Positions 1-7,477 of a DNA stretch of 19,136 nucleotides are shown in pieces. Source of the stretch: Galactobacter sp052108535 (GTDB taxonomy: Bacteria > Actinomycetota > Actinomycetes > Actinomycetales > Micrococcaceae). Under the pieces are notes generated by a model that saw only the letters and a list, made by a program, of their open reading frames with translations, was not told the origin of the DNA and searched no databases. Made by a program: the position numbers and the translations under genes. Numbering within the stretch: the first letter of the stretch is position 1; every line of letters starts with the position of its first letter. The stretch is taken from positions 1 through 19,136 of the forward strand of contig JBQDZM010000046.1 of NCBI GenBank assembly GCA_052108535.1, read 5' to 3'.

Positions 1-1
1 G

Positions 2-43
2 ATGGGGCGTCACATCGACGTGGACCTGGTGGAGAAGCGCTGA
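2..43 (+). CDS. C-terminal end of an unidentified protein (partial)
   Basis: An open frame enters from the left edge and stops with TGA at 41-43. The visible tail reads MGRHIDVDLVEKR; its first codon happens to be ATG, but the gene most likely begins upstream of the window. Thirteen residues are too few to recognise a family, so no function is given. A terminator hairpin follows about 60 bases downstream, which supports this being the true end of a transcription unit on the same strand. Confidence 0.5.
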   Translation: MGRHIDVDLVEKR

Positions 44-102
44 GCGTTTAAGCCACTCCACAAGCCATCCCACAAGCCGAGGGGACGTCGGCTCAGAAAC
101 AT

Positions 103-137
103 AGGGCTCACACGGTTGGACCACCGTGTGGGCCCTT
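103..137 (+). terminator. Hairpin terminator after the upstream gene
   Basis: AGGGCTCACACGG (103-115) pairs with CCGTGTGGGCCCT (124-136). The stem is 13 bp with one G-T wobble and an 8-base loop, and a short TTT follows. Its place between the left-edge gene and the uptake locus fits an intrinsic terminator that isolates the locus. Confidence 0.8.
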
Positions 138-188
138 TCGTATGCCCCGGCCCGGGCACATGGTGCTCGCGTTCGGGGCGGATTCAGC

Positions 189-206
189 GTTGCACGAGTG
201 TGCAAC
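189..206. promoter_or_regulatory. Perfect inverted repeat, candidate operator
   Basis: GTTGCAC (189-195) and GTGCAAC (200-206) are perfect 7-bp inverted arms around the 4-base spacer GAGT. The site lies about 100 bases upstream of the lipoprotein start and upstream of the candidate promoter at 222-251. It looks like the target of a dimeric helix-turn-helix regulator. It does not match the DtxR/IdeR iron box, so the regulator is unknown. The rest of 138-307 shows no gene. Confidence 0.45.
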
Positions 207-221
207 GTCACAAGACATACT

Positions 222-251
222 TTGCCGCCATGGTCGGATCAAGTTTAAGGT
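222..251 (+). promoter_or_regulatory. Candidate promoter of the uptake locus
   Basis: TTGCCG (222-227) and TAAGGT (246-251) are separated by 18 bases. They fit the loose actinobacterial pattern TTGnnn, 17-18 bases, TAnnnT. Transcription would start near 258, giving a leader of about 50 bases before the ATG at 308. The call rests on two degenerate hexamers only. Confidence 0.3.
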
Positions 252-307
252 GGACCAGTCTGTAATAACTCATCTTGCATGACCTATTGTCTGGAGTCGC
301 ACCCAAT

Positions 308-1324
308 ATGTTCTGGAAGCGCGCGCGTGTCCTTAGCGCTGTACTCGTGGCCGCGGCGCTGGGCGCGGCAACGACCGGCTGTTCCTCGTCCGGATCCGGG
401 GATTCCGGAGCGGGCGACGGTGGCACCCGGCAGGTCATCGACATCGACGACAACTCGATTGAGGTGCCGACCAAACCCACCAAGGTCGTGACCCTCTCGG
501 AACCCACCACCGACGCCGTTCTGGCGCTCGGGGTGAAGCCCGTGGGCATCGTGGCCGGGCGTGGCCAGGACGGCGCAGCGAACTACCTGGCTGACAAGGC
601 CAAGGGCATCCCGATCATGGGTGCCGTCGCCGCCCCGAATTACGAGGCCATCGGCAAGGCCGACCCGGACCTGATCCTGGTGGACGGCACGTCCATCAAC
701 AACAATCAGCAGGCCATCGACACGCTCACGCACATCGCCCCCGTGGTCTACACCGGGTATGCGGGCGGGGACTGGCGCAAGAACTTCGAGATCACGGCTG
801 ACGCCATGAACATGAAAAGCGAAGGCAAAAAGGTCCTCTCCGACTTCGATGCCAAGGTCGACGAGGTCAAAGCTGGGCTGGCAGAGAAGGGTCTCGACGC
901 CAAGACGTACTCGATCGTGCGCTGGCAGGGCAATGCTCCCGCCCTGATCCTGAAGGAATTGCCGCCGGGACAGGCGCTGACCCAGCTGGGCATGAAGCGC
1001 CCCGCGGCGCAGGACAAGGACGGCCGCGGACACTCCGAGCCGGTGTCGCTGGAGAACATCGACACCATCGACGCCGACTACATGTTCTTCGGTTCCTTGG
1101 GCGGTTCCTCGGTGAACAACCCGGCCGCAGGCGGAGCCGCCGATGACGATGCAGCCAAGCAGGCCCTGGCCGACGCCAAGAAGGTCCCCGGCTTCAGCGA
1201 GCTGAACTCCGTGAAGAACAACCAGGTCATCCCGGTGGACGGATCCGTCTGGACCTCCACCGGCGGCCCGCTCCTGATGCAGCGCATCGTGAGCGACATC
1301 GAAGCGAACCTGCTGGAGAAGTGA
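308..1324 (+). CDS. Siderophore-type ABC transporter substrate-binding lipoprotein
   Basis: This 338-aa protein is a class III periplasmic-binding-type lipoprotein (FepB/FecB/BtuF fold) that should capture an iron chelate, or possibly heme or cobalamin, at the outer face of the membrane. The N-terminus has basic residues, a hydrophobic stretch and a lipobox-like ATTGC with lipidated Cys25, followed by a Ser/Gly-rich tether. The domain begins near residue 42. The segment KPTKVVTLSEPTTDAVLALG and the later DADYMFFGSLGG are typical of iron-chelate binders. The frame stays open upstream to a TTG at 275, but the ATG at 308 follows a GGAG (293-296) and gives a normal signal peptide, so it is preferred. 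The stop overlaps the GTG at 1321 and lies 2 bases before the next likely ATG. The permeases and ATPase of the system are three genes downstream. The exact ligand cannot be read from the sequence. Confidence 0.88.
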   Translation: MFWKRARVLSAVLVAAALGAATTGCSSSGSGDSGAGDGGTRQVIDIDDNSIEVPTKPTKVVTLSEPTTDAVLALGVKPVGIVAGRGQDGAANYLADKAKGIPIMGAVAAPNYEAIGKADPDLILVDGTSINNNQQAIDTLTHIAPVVYTGYAGGDWRKNFEITADAMNMKSEGKKVLSDFDAKVDEVKAGLAEKGLDAKTYSIVRWQGNAPALILKELPPGQALTQLGMKRPAAQDKDGRGHSEPVSLENIDTIDADYMFFGSLGGSSVNNPAAGGAADDDAAKQALADAKKVPGFSELNSVKNNQVIPVDGSVWTSTGGPLLMQRIVSDIEANLLEK

Positions 1325-1326
1325 AC

Positions 1327-4248
1327 ATGAGGATCAGAAACGCAGCCATCGCCCTCCTGGCCTCAGCCGCGCTGGTGGGTGGCGGGGCCGTCCCGGCGCT
1401 CGCCGCAGGTGTTCAGAGCCCGACGGCGGTGATGCCGGCTACCAGCGGTGAGCCCAACCCAGCCGACGGCTCGAGTGCCTCCATGGATGACAAGATCACC
1501 CTCGGCTCGCAGATTCGCATCAAGGGAACGGGGTTGCTGTCTACCGACAAGAAGTCCGGGTCCGTGGTCGCCGTGAAGATCGGTGTCCGCCGCGGTGACG
1601 GCAGTTTCTACCCGGTCACACCGGTCACGCCTCCTCCGGGGTCCACGTTCGGAACCGTGGACAATATCTGGGTCTTCGACCGGGCAGATGACCAGGGCAA
1701 CCTGGATCTGACGTTCGATATGCCGGATGCCAAGAACTCCAAGACCAGCAAGGGTGATCCGCATCCGCTGGCGATCGGGACCAAGTACACGTTCACTCTC
1801 CTGACCGGTTCCGGCAAACCTGCGGGCCAGGATCCGGTCCGTTCCATCGCTTTGGAATCCACCGTCGTCAAGCCGAACATTCCGGACACTGCCACGGTTA
1901 CCGGCCCCGACACGGCCGTGGTCGGCAAGCAGTACGAGGTCGCCGGTGAGGGCTGGATCTCCGAGGACTACACCACCGGTTCCGTGGTTGCCGCGAAGTG
2001 GGATGACGGTGCGGCGAGCCTCAAGAACGAGAACCTGGACAATCCGGCCGGCGGCAAGGTCCCAGCGGGGCGAGGCATCTGGGCCGTAGGGCAAGCCAAC
2101 AAGAACGGTGAGCTGACCCTGAAGCTGGACCTTCCGGACGGCAAGAACTCCGACACCGAGTTCAAAGTGGGCGAGAAGCACAAGCTGACCCTGCTGTCCG
2201 GCTCGTTGCTGAAAGACCCCAAGGACAAGGTGCAGTCCAAGGATCTCGAGGTCGAGATCGTGGCCCGCGACGCCTCCGTGTGCGAGGCGGACGAGGTCCG
2301 GGTGCAGCACAAGGCCGGTGGGCAGACCGCCACGGCGTGCATCCAGAAGGCCGTGTCCGCCAAGGCCGGTTCCCGGATCAGCGTCCGCGGTACGGGATGG
2401 AAGACCAAGGACAATAAGGCCGGCGCCCAGAACATCGTGCTGAAGCTGGCCTCCCGCGTGGGCAACACCGGCGACGACTTCCAGTTCGTCCAGACCGGCA
2501 AGAACGTCCTCAAGCACCCCGGTAACGGCAAGGAAGACCCCACCATGTGGGCCCTGATCTCCGGGGACCAGATCGATGCCAAGGGCAGCTTCGACACCAC
2601 CATCCCGGTTCCCGCAACCGCGAACGTACCGTCGCAGCTGGACCAGAAGCAGGGAACCTTGAAGGCCGGCTCCAAACTCCTGGTGCACTTCCAGACGGGC
2701 CTGACCGCAACCGACACGCAGCACTCGATCAGTTCCAACTCCCTGACTGTTGACGGCAAGGCTTACGCGGGGGACGTGGACAAGGGCACCGTGAAATGCA
2801 CGGCCGATCCGAACTCCGCCAAGGCCTGGATCGAATACCCCAACGGGCAGTCCACCAACAAGACCACAGGACCCATCTTCGGCTTCGGCGAAGAGCTCAC
2901 CCTGACGGGGTCCGGATGGTGCGCCTCCAAGCCGGAGCTGGGCGGTTCCGTGCTCGGCGTCAAGATCGATGAGGGAACCATTTCTCATCAGCCGGGGGAG
3001 GGCCCACAGGCCAACCTCACCACATGGGACCTGGTCAAGGTCAACTCGGCGGACGGCAGTTTCTCTCAGAAGATCAAGCTGCCCAACGGCAAGGCGGCTG
3101 GCAAGGGTTCCTCCACCCCGGCGTTGAAGAACGGTGTGCATTCCCTGCGGCTGCTCACGGGCTCCACTAAGGCCGGGGACGTGACGCGGACCCAGAAGAT
3201 CTCGCCGTTCACCGTGGGTGCCTACCGTCCCAACGGGCGGACGGACCTGCTGGAGGCCAAGACCCAGCTCACGCCCAAGAACAAGGGTGGCCTGAAGGCA
3301 AGCATCAACAAGACCAAGAAGACCATCACCGTCTCTTCCTCCAAGCTGAAGCATCAGGACTGGGTCTTCCTGAGCGCCTACACCAAGGACGGATCCGTCC
3401 GGTACCTGTTCAACGACACCTGGTTCCGGGCCTCTGCCAAGGGTTCGGTCACTGGCAAATACGACAGCCGGTATCTCCCGGAGGGAACCTTCAAGATCGT
3501 TGCGCAGCGTCCGGACAACTCCGTGATCGGCTGGGCCGATCTCACCGGCTCCAAGGTGAAGCCCGGCGCCACCACTGTGAAGAAGAAGAGCAAGCCCAAG
3601 AAGACGACGCAGCGGACCGCTTCGCCCGAGACGAAGGTCATCCGTCACACCACCACGGTGCGCTACGTCTACACCTACGGTCCGCGGTCCGTGCAAGCCC
3701 CGGTCGCGGCCCCAGCAGCGCTGGCACCGGCCGCCATGGTGAACACCGCGGCACCGACCGGTGACATCCTGGCCCCTGTGGCGAGCGAGTCCGATCTGAC
3801 GGACGCCAACAGCGGAGCACTGCAGGGAACGCAGGAGGGTTCCGTGGTCACATTGACCATGCCGCTCTCGGTTCCCGCAGGTTCGTGGGTCGCAGCGATC
3901 ATCTACCCCGGCCCCATCTCACCCGGCTGGACGCAAGTGGACAAGGCGGGCAAGATTCGCCTGGATGTGTCCAAGTTGCAGGTGGGGACGTACAAGATCG
4001 CCATCGCCGACCGCGACGGGTACCTGATCGGCTGGGCCAACCTGCTGGTACCCGATGACGGTGAGGGGCAGGTCATCCCGCCCGCAGCCGGCAACGGTGG
4101 CGCGGCACCTCAAGCAGCTGCCGTACGGCTGCAGGAACCCAGCGGGTTGAGTCTGAACACCTGGCTGCTGATCGGCGCGGGATCCGTCCTGGTCCTCGGA
4201 GCGGCAGGCCTCGGCCTGTTGGCCTCTCGCAAACCGAAGGGCGCCTGA
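1327..4248 (+). CDS. Membrane-anchored multidomain surface protein with four Ig-like modules
   Basis: I do not recognise a named family. The 973-aa protein starts with a signal peptide (MRIRNAAIALLASAALVGGG, cleavage after an ALA near residue 27). It ends in one membrane helix (about 946-967) and a short basic tail, so it should stand on the membrane facing outward. Four related modules lie at about 57-181, 188-314, 318-476 and 489-634. Each has a G-x-G-(L/W) turn, most have an SVVAVKI-like strand, and each has a central Trp (W115, W252, W408, W567) followed by a Gly-aromatic/aliphatic pair. C319/C338 and C491/C532 are the only cysteines and may form disulfides. Two smaller related modules follow (about 663-742 and 838-912), each ending in LIGWA or VIGWA, joined by a Lys-rich then Ala/Pro-rich linker. 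GGAGAA (1315-1320) favours the ATG at 1327 over the GTG at 1321. A role in passing a ligand to the neighbouring lipoprotein is inferred from context. Confidence 0.85.
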   Translation: MRIRNAAIALLASAALVGGGAVPALAAGVQSPTAVMPATSGEPNPADGSSASMDDKITLGSQIRIKGTGLLSTDKKSGSVVAVKIGVRRGDGSFYPVTPVTPPPGSTFGTVDNIWVFDRADDQGNLDLTFDMPDAKNSKTSKGDPHPLAIGTKYTFTLLTGSGKPAGQDPVRSIALESTVVKPNIPDTATVTGPDTAVVGKQYEVAGEGWISEDYTTGSVVAAKWDDGAASLKNENLDNPAGGKVPAGRGIWAVGQANKNGELTLKLDLPDGKNSDTEFKVGEKHKLTLLSGSLLKDPKDKVQSKDLEVEIVARDASVCEADEVRVQHKAGGQTATACIQKAVSAKAGSRISVRGTGWKTKDNKAGAQNIVLKLASRVGNTGDDFQFVQTGKNVLKHPGNGKEDPTMWALISGDQIDAKGSFDTTIPVPATANVPSQLDQKQGTLKAGSKLLVHFQTGLTATDTQHSISSNSLTVDGKAYAGDVDKGTVKCTADPNSAKAWIEYPNGQSTNKTTGPIFGFGEELTLTGSGWCASKPELGGSVLGVKIDEGTISHQPGEGPQANLTTWDLVKVNSADGSFSQKIKLPNGKAAGKGSSTPALKNGVHSLRLLTGSTKAGDVTRTQKISPFTVGAYRPNGRTDLLEAKTQLTPKNKGGLKASINKTKKTITVSSSKLKHQDWVFLSAYTKDGSVRYLFNDTWFRASAKGSVTGKYDSRYLPEGTFKIVAQRPDNSVIGWADLTGSKVKPGATTVKKKSKPKKTTQRTASPETKVIRHTTTVRYVYTYGPRSVQAPVAAPAALAPAAMVNTAAPTGDILAPVASESDLTDANSGALQGTQEGSVVTLTMPLSVPAGSWVAAIIYPGPISPGWTQVDKAGKIRLDVSKLQVGTYKIAIADRDGYLIGWANLLVPDDGEGQVIPPAAGNGGAAPQAAAVRLQEPSGLSLNTWLLIGAGSVLVLGAAGLGLLASRKPKGA

Positions 4249-4330
4249 GCCATGCGCAGCAAGAAGCACATCACTACCGCGATCTTGACCAAGACGCCAA
4301 CTTTGAACAAGACACCGAGCATCCTCGTGA

Positions 4331-4335
4331 AGGAG
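4331..4335 (+). promoter_or_regulatory. Ribosome binding site that sets the start at 4342
   Basis: AGGAG lies 6 bases before ATG 4342. The same frame is open from an ATG at 4252, but that start lacks a comparable site and would put 30 polar residues ahead of the signal peptide. The stretch 4249-4341 is therefore read as an intercistronic spacer. Confidence 0.75.
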
Positions 4336-4341
4336 AGCACC

Positions 4342-5346
4342 ATGACAGCACCCGTCGGTTTCGGCGTGGCCCGGAAGATCGCGACCTGGTTGGTGACGCT
4401 CGGCGCGGCTGTGGCGCTCATGCTGGGTGTGGCAGGGCCTGCCTCGGCGTTGCCGCCGAGTGGTGCAGGCAGCAACACCCCGGGTACCAGTTCCTCGGTG
4501 TCTCCCTCCACCATTCAATCCGGGGGCACCTTACACTTCACGTTGCGGGGCTTCCCCGCAGGCGAGGTGGTCAGCATCAAGATCGATGATGGTAATGCCT
4601 CCTCCGGCGATCAATCGGTCCAGGGCCAGGGTGTGGTGCACACCCAGAAGATTCCCTCCTCCGGCACGGTCTCGGGCTCCTTCGTGCTTCCTTCCTTGAG
4701 CAACGGCAATCACACGTTGCGATTCCTGGCCTCCACGGTGGTTCCCGGTAAGGGCACCAAGGGCTACACCAACAAGTCCCCGGCCTTCATGGTGGGCGGC
4801 TCCGCCGGTGGTACGTCCGGCGGAGCTTCCGCAGGCGGAAATTCGGCGGGTGGCTCCGTCGCGGTGCCCGGTTCCTCCTCGAATAGCACCTCCTCGAATG
4901 GCAGCACTACTTCCCAGCGCGTGATCACGGTGCAGCGTCCCGGAAGCACGAGCACCACGACCACCACCGCCCAAGGGGCCCAGGTCAACGCGGCTCAGGG
5001 CGCCCAGCAGGGCACCTCTGTAGCAGACGCGGCCAAGGTCGCTCCTGCCTCCGCCCCTGCCGCCACGATCCAGCCGGCGGAGGATCCCGCGGCGGAGTCC
5101 CAGAAGGCCGAGGCCAAGAAGGAAGCCGAAGCCCAGGAGGCCGCGAAGGCCGCCGCGGCCTCGTCGTCGGCCCAGGAACTGGCAGACACCAGGGCGTCGC
5201 TCAAGGCCGTGAAGGCGCAGAACGCCGACCTTGAACAGGGCTTCCCCTGGATCGGCGCCATCGCGATGTTCGTGGTGGTCCTGGCCTTGGTGGTTCTGAC
5301 CTGGCTCGTGGCCCGCCGCGGCAGCCGCGGCTCGCACGGGGCCTGA
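4342..5346 (+). CDS. Membrane-anchored surface protein with one Ig-like module
   Basis: This 334-aa protein belongs to no family I can name. It has a signal peptide ending in ASA near residue 37, then one copy (about 50-152) of the module found in the proteins before and after it in the cluster. The shared features are VSIKIDDG, a GSFVLP strand and GNHTLRFLAS. The central Trp of the other copies is missing. A Gly/Ser/Thr-rich stalk (about 153-235) follows, then an Ala/Glu/Lys-rich probable coiled coil (about 247-300), one membrane helix (about 303-324) and a basic tail. No LPxTG-type signal is present, so it should be anchored by the helix, with the stalk lifting the module into the wall. The layout suggests a short-reach partner of the 973-aa protein beside the ABC importer. 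That role is inferred. Confidence 0.82.
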   Translation: MTAPVGFGVARKIATWLVTLGAAVALMLGVAGPASALPPSGAGSNTPGTSSSVSPSTIQSGGTLHFTLRGFPAGEVVSIKIDDGNASSGDQSVQGQGVVHTQKIPSSGTVSGSFVLPSLSNGNHTLRFLASTVVPGKGTKGYTNKSPAFMVGGSAGGTSGGASAGGNSAGGSVAVPGSSSNSTSSNGSTTSQRVITVQRPGSTSTTTTTAQGAQVNAAQGAQQGTSVADAAKVAPASAPAATIQPAEDPAAESQKAEAKKEAEAQEAAKAAAASSSAQELADTRASLKAVKAQNADLEQGFPWIGAIAMFVVVLALVVLTWLVARRGSRGSHGA

Positions 5347-5396
5347 AGCTCCTGAACCCGATCACGTCCCCGCACCAGGCGGGACGCCGCGCCAAC

Positions 5397-5422
5397 CCCA
5401 GAGGATCTCTGCGATCCTCGGG
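5397..5422 (+). promoter_or_regulatory. Intercistronic hairpin just before the permease start
   Basis: GAGGATC (5401-5407) pairs perfectly with GATCCTC (5413-5419) around the loop TCTGC. CCC (5397-5399) pairs with GGG (5420-5422) if A5400 is bulged, giving a 10-bp stem. It ends one base before the proposed TTG start at 5424 and buries the only GAGGA-like ribosome site nearby. It could stabilise or cut the mRNA, attenuate transcription, or lower permease translation relative to the surface proteins. Confidence 0.5.
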
Positions 5423-5423
5423 T

Positions 5424-6455
5424 TTGCACCGCGCGCGTCCCGCCTGGGTGCTCGCCGCCTGGATCCTGTTGATCCTGGCCGTCATCGCCGCCCTGGCCTT
5501 CGGGTCCCGCGCGGTGGCGCCCGCCCGCATCGTGGAGGTCCTCCTGCACCCCGATGCCACGCCGGAGTCATCGGCCGTGGTGGGCCTGCGTGTCCCACGG
5601 ACCGTGGCCGGCATCGTGGCCGGCGCCGCGCTGGGTCTGGCCGGCGCCCTCATGCAGTGCCTGGCGCGTAATCCCTTGGCCGATCCCGGCATCCTCGGCG
5701 TCAACGCCGGCGCCGGACTGGCCGTGGTCTCGGCCGTGGCGATCACGGGGGCCAGTTCCCATTCCCGCACGCTATTGTTCTCCTTCATCGGGGCGGCGAT
5801 CGCGGTGGTGGGGGTCCAGCTCCTGGCCGGTAAGGACAACGATCATGGTTCGCCGGTACGGCTGGCGCTCGCCGGTGTGGCGGTCTCCGCCGCGTTATCG
5901 GCGCTGACGCAGGCCATCATCCTGGGCAACGCCCAGGCCTTCGACGAGTTCCGCTTCTGGGTTTCCGGCTCGCTCGAGGGGCGTGGGTTCGACGTCGTGG
6001 CCATGGCGGCGCCCGCGGCCCTGCTCGGTCTTGTGCTCGCCATTGTGATCTCGCCAGGGCTGGACGCGCTGTCCTTGGGGTCCGACGCCGCCGTGGGACT
6101 CGGCGTTCGCGTGGGCACCACGCGCGTGATCTCGCTGGCGGCCGTCGCGCTGTTGTGTGCGTCCGCCACCGCGATCGCGGGCCCGCTGTCCTTCGTGGGC
6201 CTCGCTGTTCCATACGTTGCGCGGAAGTTGGTGGGCGACGACCTTCGCTGGACCGCCGCTCTGGCCGTACCGCTTGGCGCGGCCTGGTTGCTTTTCTCCG
6301 ACGTGATCGCCCGAGTGATCGTGGCACCCGAGGAGGTCCCTGTTGGCGTCATCGCCGCCCTGGCGGGTGCTCCTGTCTTCGTGGCTTTGGTCCGGGGAGC
6401 GGAACCCGGAGCCAGGCGCCGTAAGCGTCGGCTGCTCTCGGGGGTGGGGTCATGA
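5424..6455 (+). CDS. FecCD-type iron-chelate ABC permease, first subunit
   Basis: This 343-aa protein is a membrane subunit of a type II (BtuC/FecCD/FhuB) importer that forms the channel with the next gene's product. It is hydrophobic throughout, consistent with the family's roughly ten helices. Family motifs include VGLRVPRTVAGIVAGAALG near 53-71 and RNPLADPGILGVNAGA at 82-97. The GLAVPYVARKLVGDDLRW segment near the C-terminal end is the coupling region that touches the ATPase. Length is normal for the family. The TTG at 5424 is the best conventional start and puts the first helix a few residues in, but no clear ribosome site precedes it. The frame is open upstream through 5343 without an ATG, GTG or TTG, so the start is uncertain. 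Its end overlaps the next gene by 4 nt (ATGA), implying translational coupling. Confidence 0.9.
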   Translation: MHRARPAWVLAAWILLILAVIAALAFGSRAVAPARIVEVLLHPDATPESSAVVGLRVPRTVAGIVAGAALGLAGALMQCLARNPLADPGILGVNAGAGLAVVSAVAITGASSHSRTLLFSFIGAAIAVVGVQLLAGKDNDHGSPVRLALAGVAVSAALSALTQAIILGNAQAFDEFRFWVSGSLEGRGFDVVAMAAPAALLGLVLAIVISPGLDALSLGSDAAVGLGVRVGTTRVISLAAVALLCASATAIAGPLSFVGLAVPYVARKLVGDDLRWTAALAVPLGAAWLLFSDVIARVIVAPEEVPVGVIAALAGAPVFVALVRGAEPGARRRKRRLLSGVGS

Positions 6456-7477
6456 GTCTTGCTGCAGCGCAACGGGCCACCGCCCGTGGCAAAAGACGTG
6501 TAGCCGTGGTGGTCGGCGTGGCCACCATCGTGGTGCTCGTCGGGGTGCTGCTCAGCCTCATGGTGGGGGAGTACGGGCTCTCGCCGCTTGAATCTCTCCG
6601 TGCGCTCCTGGGGGATGGAAACCGGCTGGGCGTCTACTTTGTCCAGGAGATCAGGCTGCCCCGCGCCCTTGGTGCGGTCTTGGTCGGCGCCGCCTTGGGA
6701 TTGTCGGGCGCCCTGTTCCAGATCATCTCCGGCAACCCCCTGGGTTCGCCGGACATCGTCGGTTTCACCACCGGCTCCGCCACCGGAGCGCTGATGGCCA
6801 TCATCGTCTTCGGGGCCTCCCCGTCCGCCACGGCGGGCGGAGCCGTCCTGGGTGGCGTTCTGGCTGCTGCCTTGATCGCGTTCTTCGCCGGAGGGCTGGG
6901 AACGAATGGCATGCGGCTGGTGCTGATCGGTATCGGCATCTCCGCGGCGTTGAAGGCGATCAATACGTTGCTGTTGGTCAAGGCGCCGCTGACCGCCGCT
7001 CAGGCGGCGGAGCAGTGGAACGCGGGCTCGTTGTACGGTGTCGGATTCAGGCAATTGGCCTGGCTGGCGCCGGCGGTCCTGGTCACGATCCCGGTGCTGA
7101 TGTGGCTCTCCACTCCCTTGTCCATGCTGCCGTTGGGGGAGGATCTGGCGGTGGGGATCGGGGTCCGGGCCACCCGCGTCCGAGCGGTGGCGGTGGTGAC
7201 CGCCGTGGTCCTGGTGGCGTTGGCCACGGCGGTGGCCGGTCCGGTCGCCTTCGTGGCTCTTGCCGCCCCGCATCTGGCCAAACGCTTGACGCGCGGTGCC
7301 GGGGCTAACTTGGGTACGTCCGCGCTGGTGGGGGCCGCACTCGTGGTGGTCTCAGATCTCGTTGCACAACGTCTCTTCGCGCCGCGAGAACTCGCCGTCG
7401 GTGTCATCACGGGCAGCCTGGGAGGCATCTACCTGGTGATCCTGCTCGCCCTACGTTTCAACAGGAGGCGCGTATGA
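6452..7477 (+). CDS. FecCD-type iron-chelate ABC permease, second subunit
   Basis: This 341-aa protein is the second FecCD-family channel subunit (FepG-like), predicted to pair with the preceding permease as a heterodimer. A basic N-terminus (RGKRR at 12-16) precedes the first helix. The family segments IRLPRALGAVLVGAALGLSG (from residue 67) and GNPLGSPDIVGFTTGSATGA (from residue 94) are clear, as is the ATPase-contact region ALAAPHLAKRLTRG near the C-terminal end. The start overlaps the upstream stop (ATGA at 6452-6455) and the end overlaps the ATPase start in the same way, so the three importer genes are tightly coupled. Length and motifs are intact. The substrate cannot be told apart among ferric siderophores, heme and cobalamin from these motifs alone. 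Confidence 0.92.
   Translation: MSLAAAQRATARGKRRVAVVVGVATIVVLVGVLLSLMVGEYGLSPLESLRALLGDGNRLGVYFVQEIRLPRALGAVLVGAALGLSGALFQIISGNPLGSPDIVGFTTGSATGALMAIIVFGASPSATAGGAVLGGVLAAALIAFFAGGLGTNGMRLVLIGIGISAALKAINTLLLVKAPLTAAQAAEQWNAGSLYGVGFRQLAWLAPAVLVTIPVLMWLSTPLSMLPLGEDLAVGIGVRATRVRAVAVVTAVVLVALATAVAGPVAFVALAAPHLAKRLTRGAGANLGTSALVGAALVVVSDLVAQRLFAPRELAVGVITGSLGGIYLVILLALRFNRRRV

Noticed and set aside
1363..3696. A 777-codon open frame on the minus strand opposite the 973-aa surface protein
   Set aside because: The plus-strand protein has a signal peptide, repeated modules and a membrane anchor. The minus frame is Gly/Leu/Arg/His-rich without domains and is a by-product of GC-biased codons.
4252..4341. 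Start of the 334-aa protein at ATG 4252
   Set aside because: It would put 30 polar residues before the signal peptide and has no good ribosome site, while ATG 4342 has AGGAG at ideal spacing.
1327..5346. HtaA or NEAT heme-binding domains
   Set aside because: The modules lack the recognisable HtaA signatures and the NEAT Y-x-x-x-Y motif. Similarity is limited to a likely beta-sandwich layout, so no heme function is assigned by homology.
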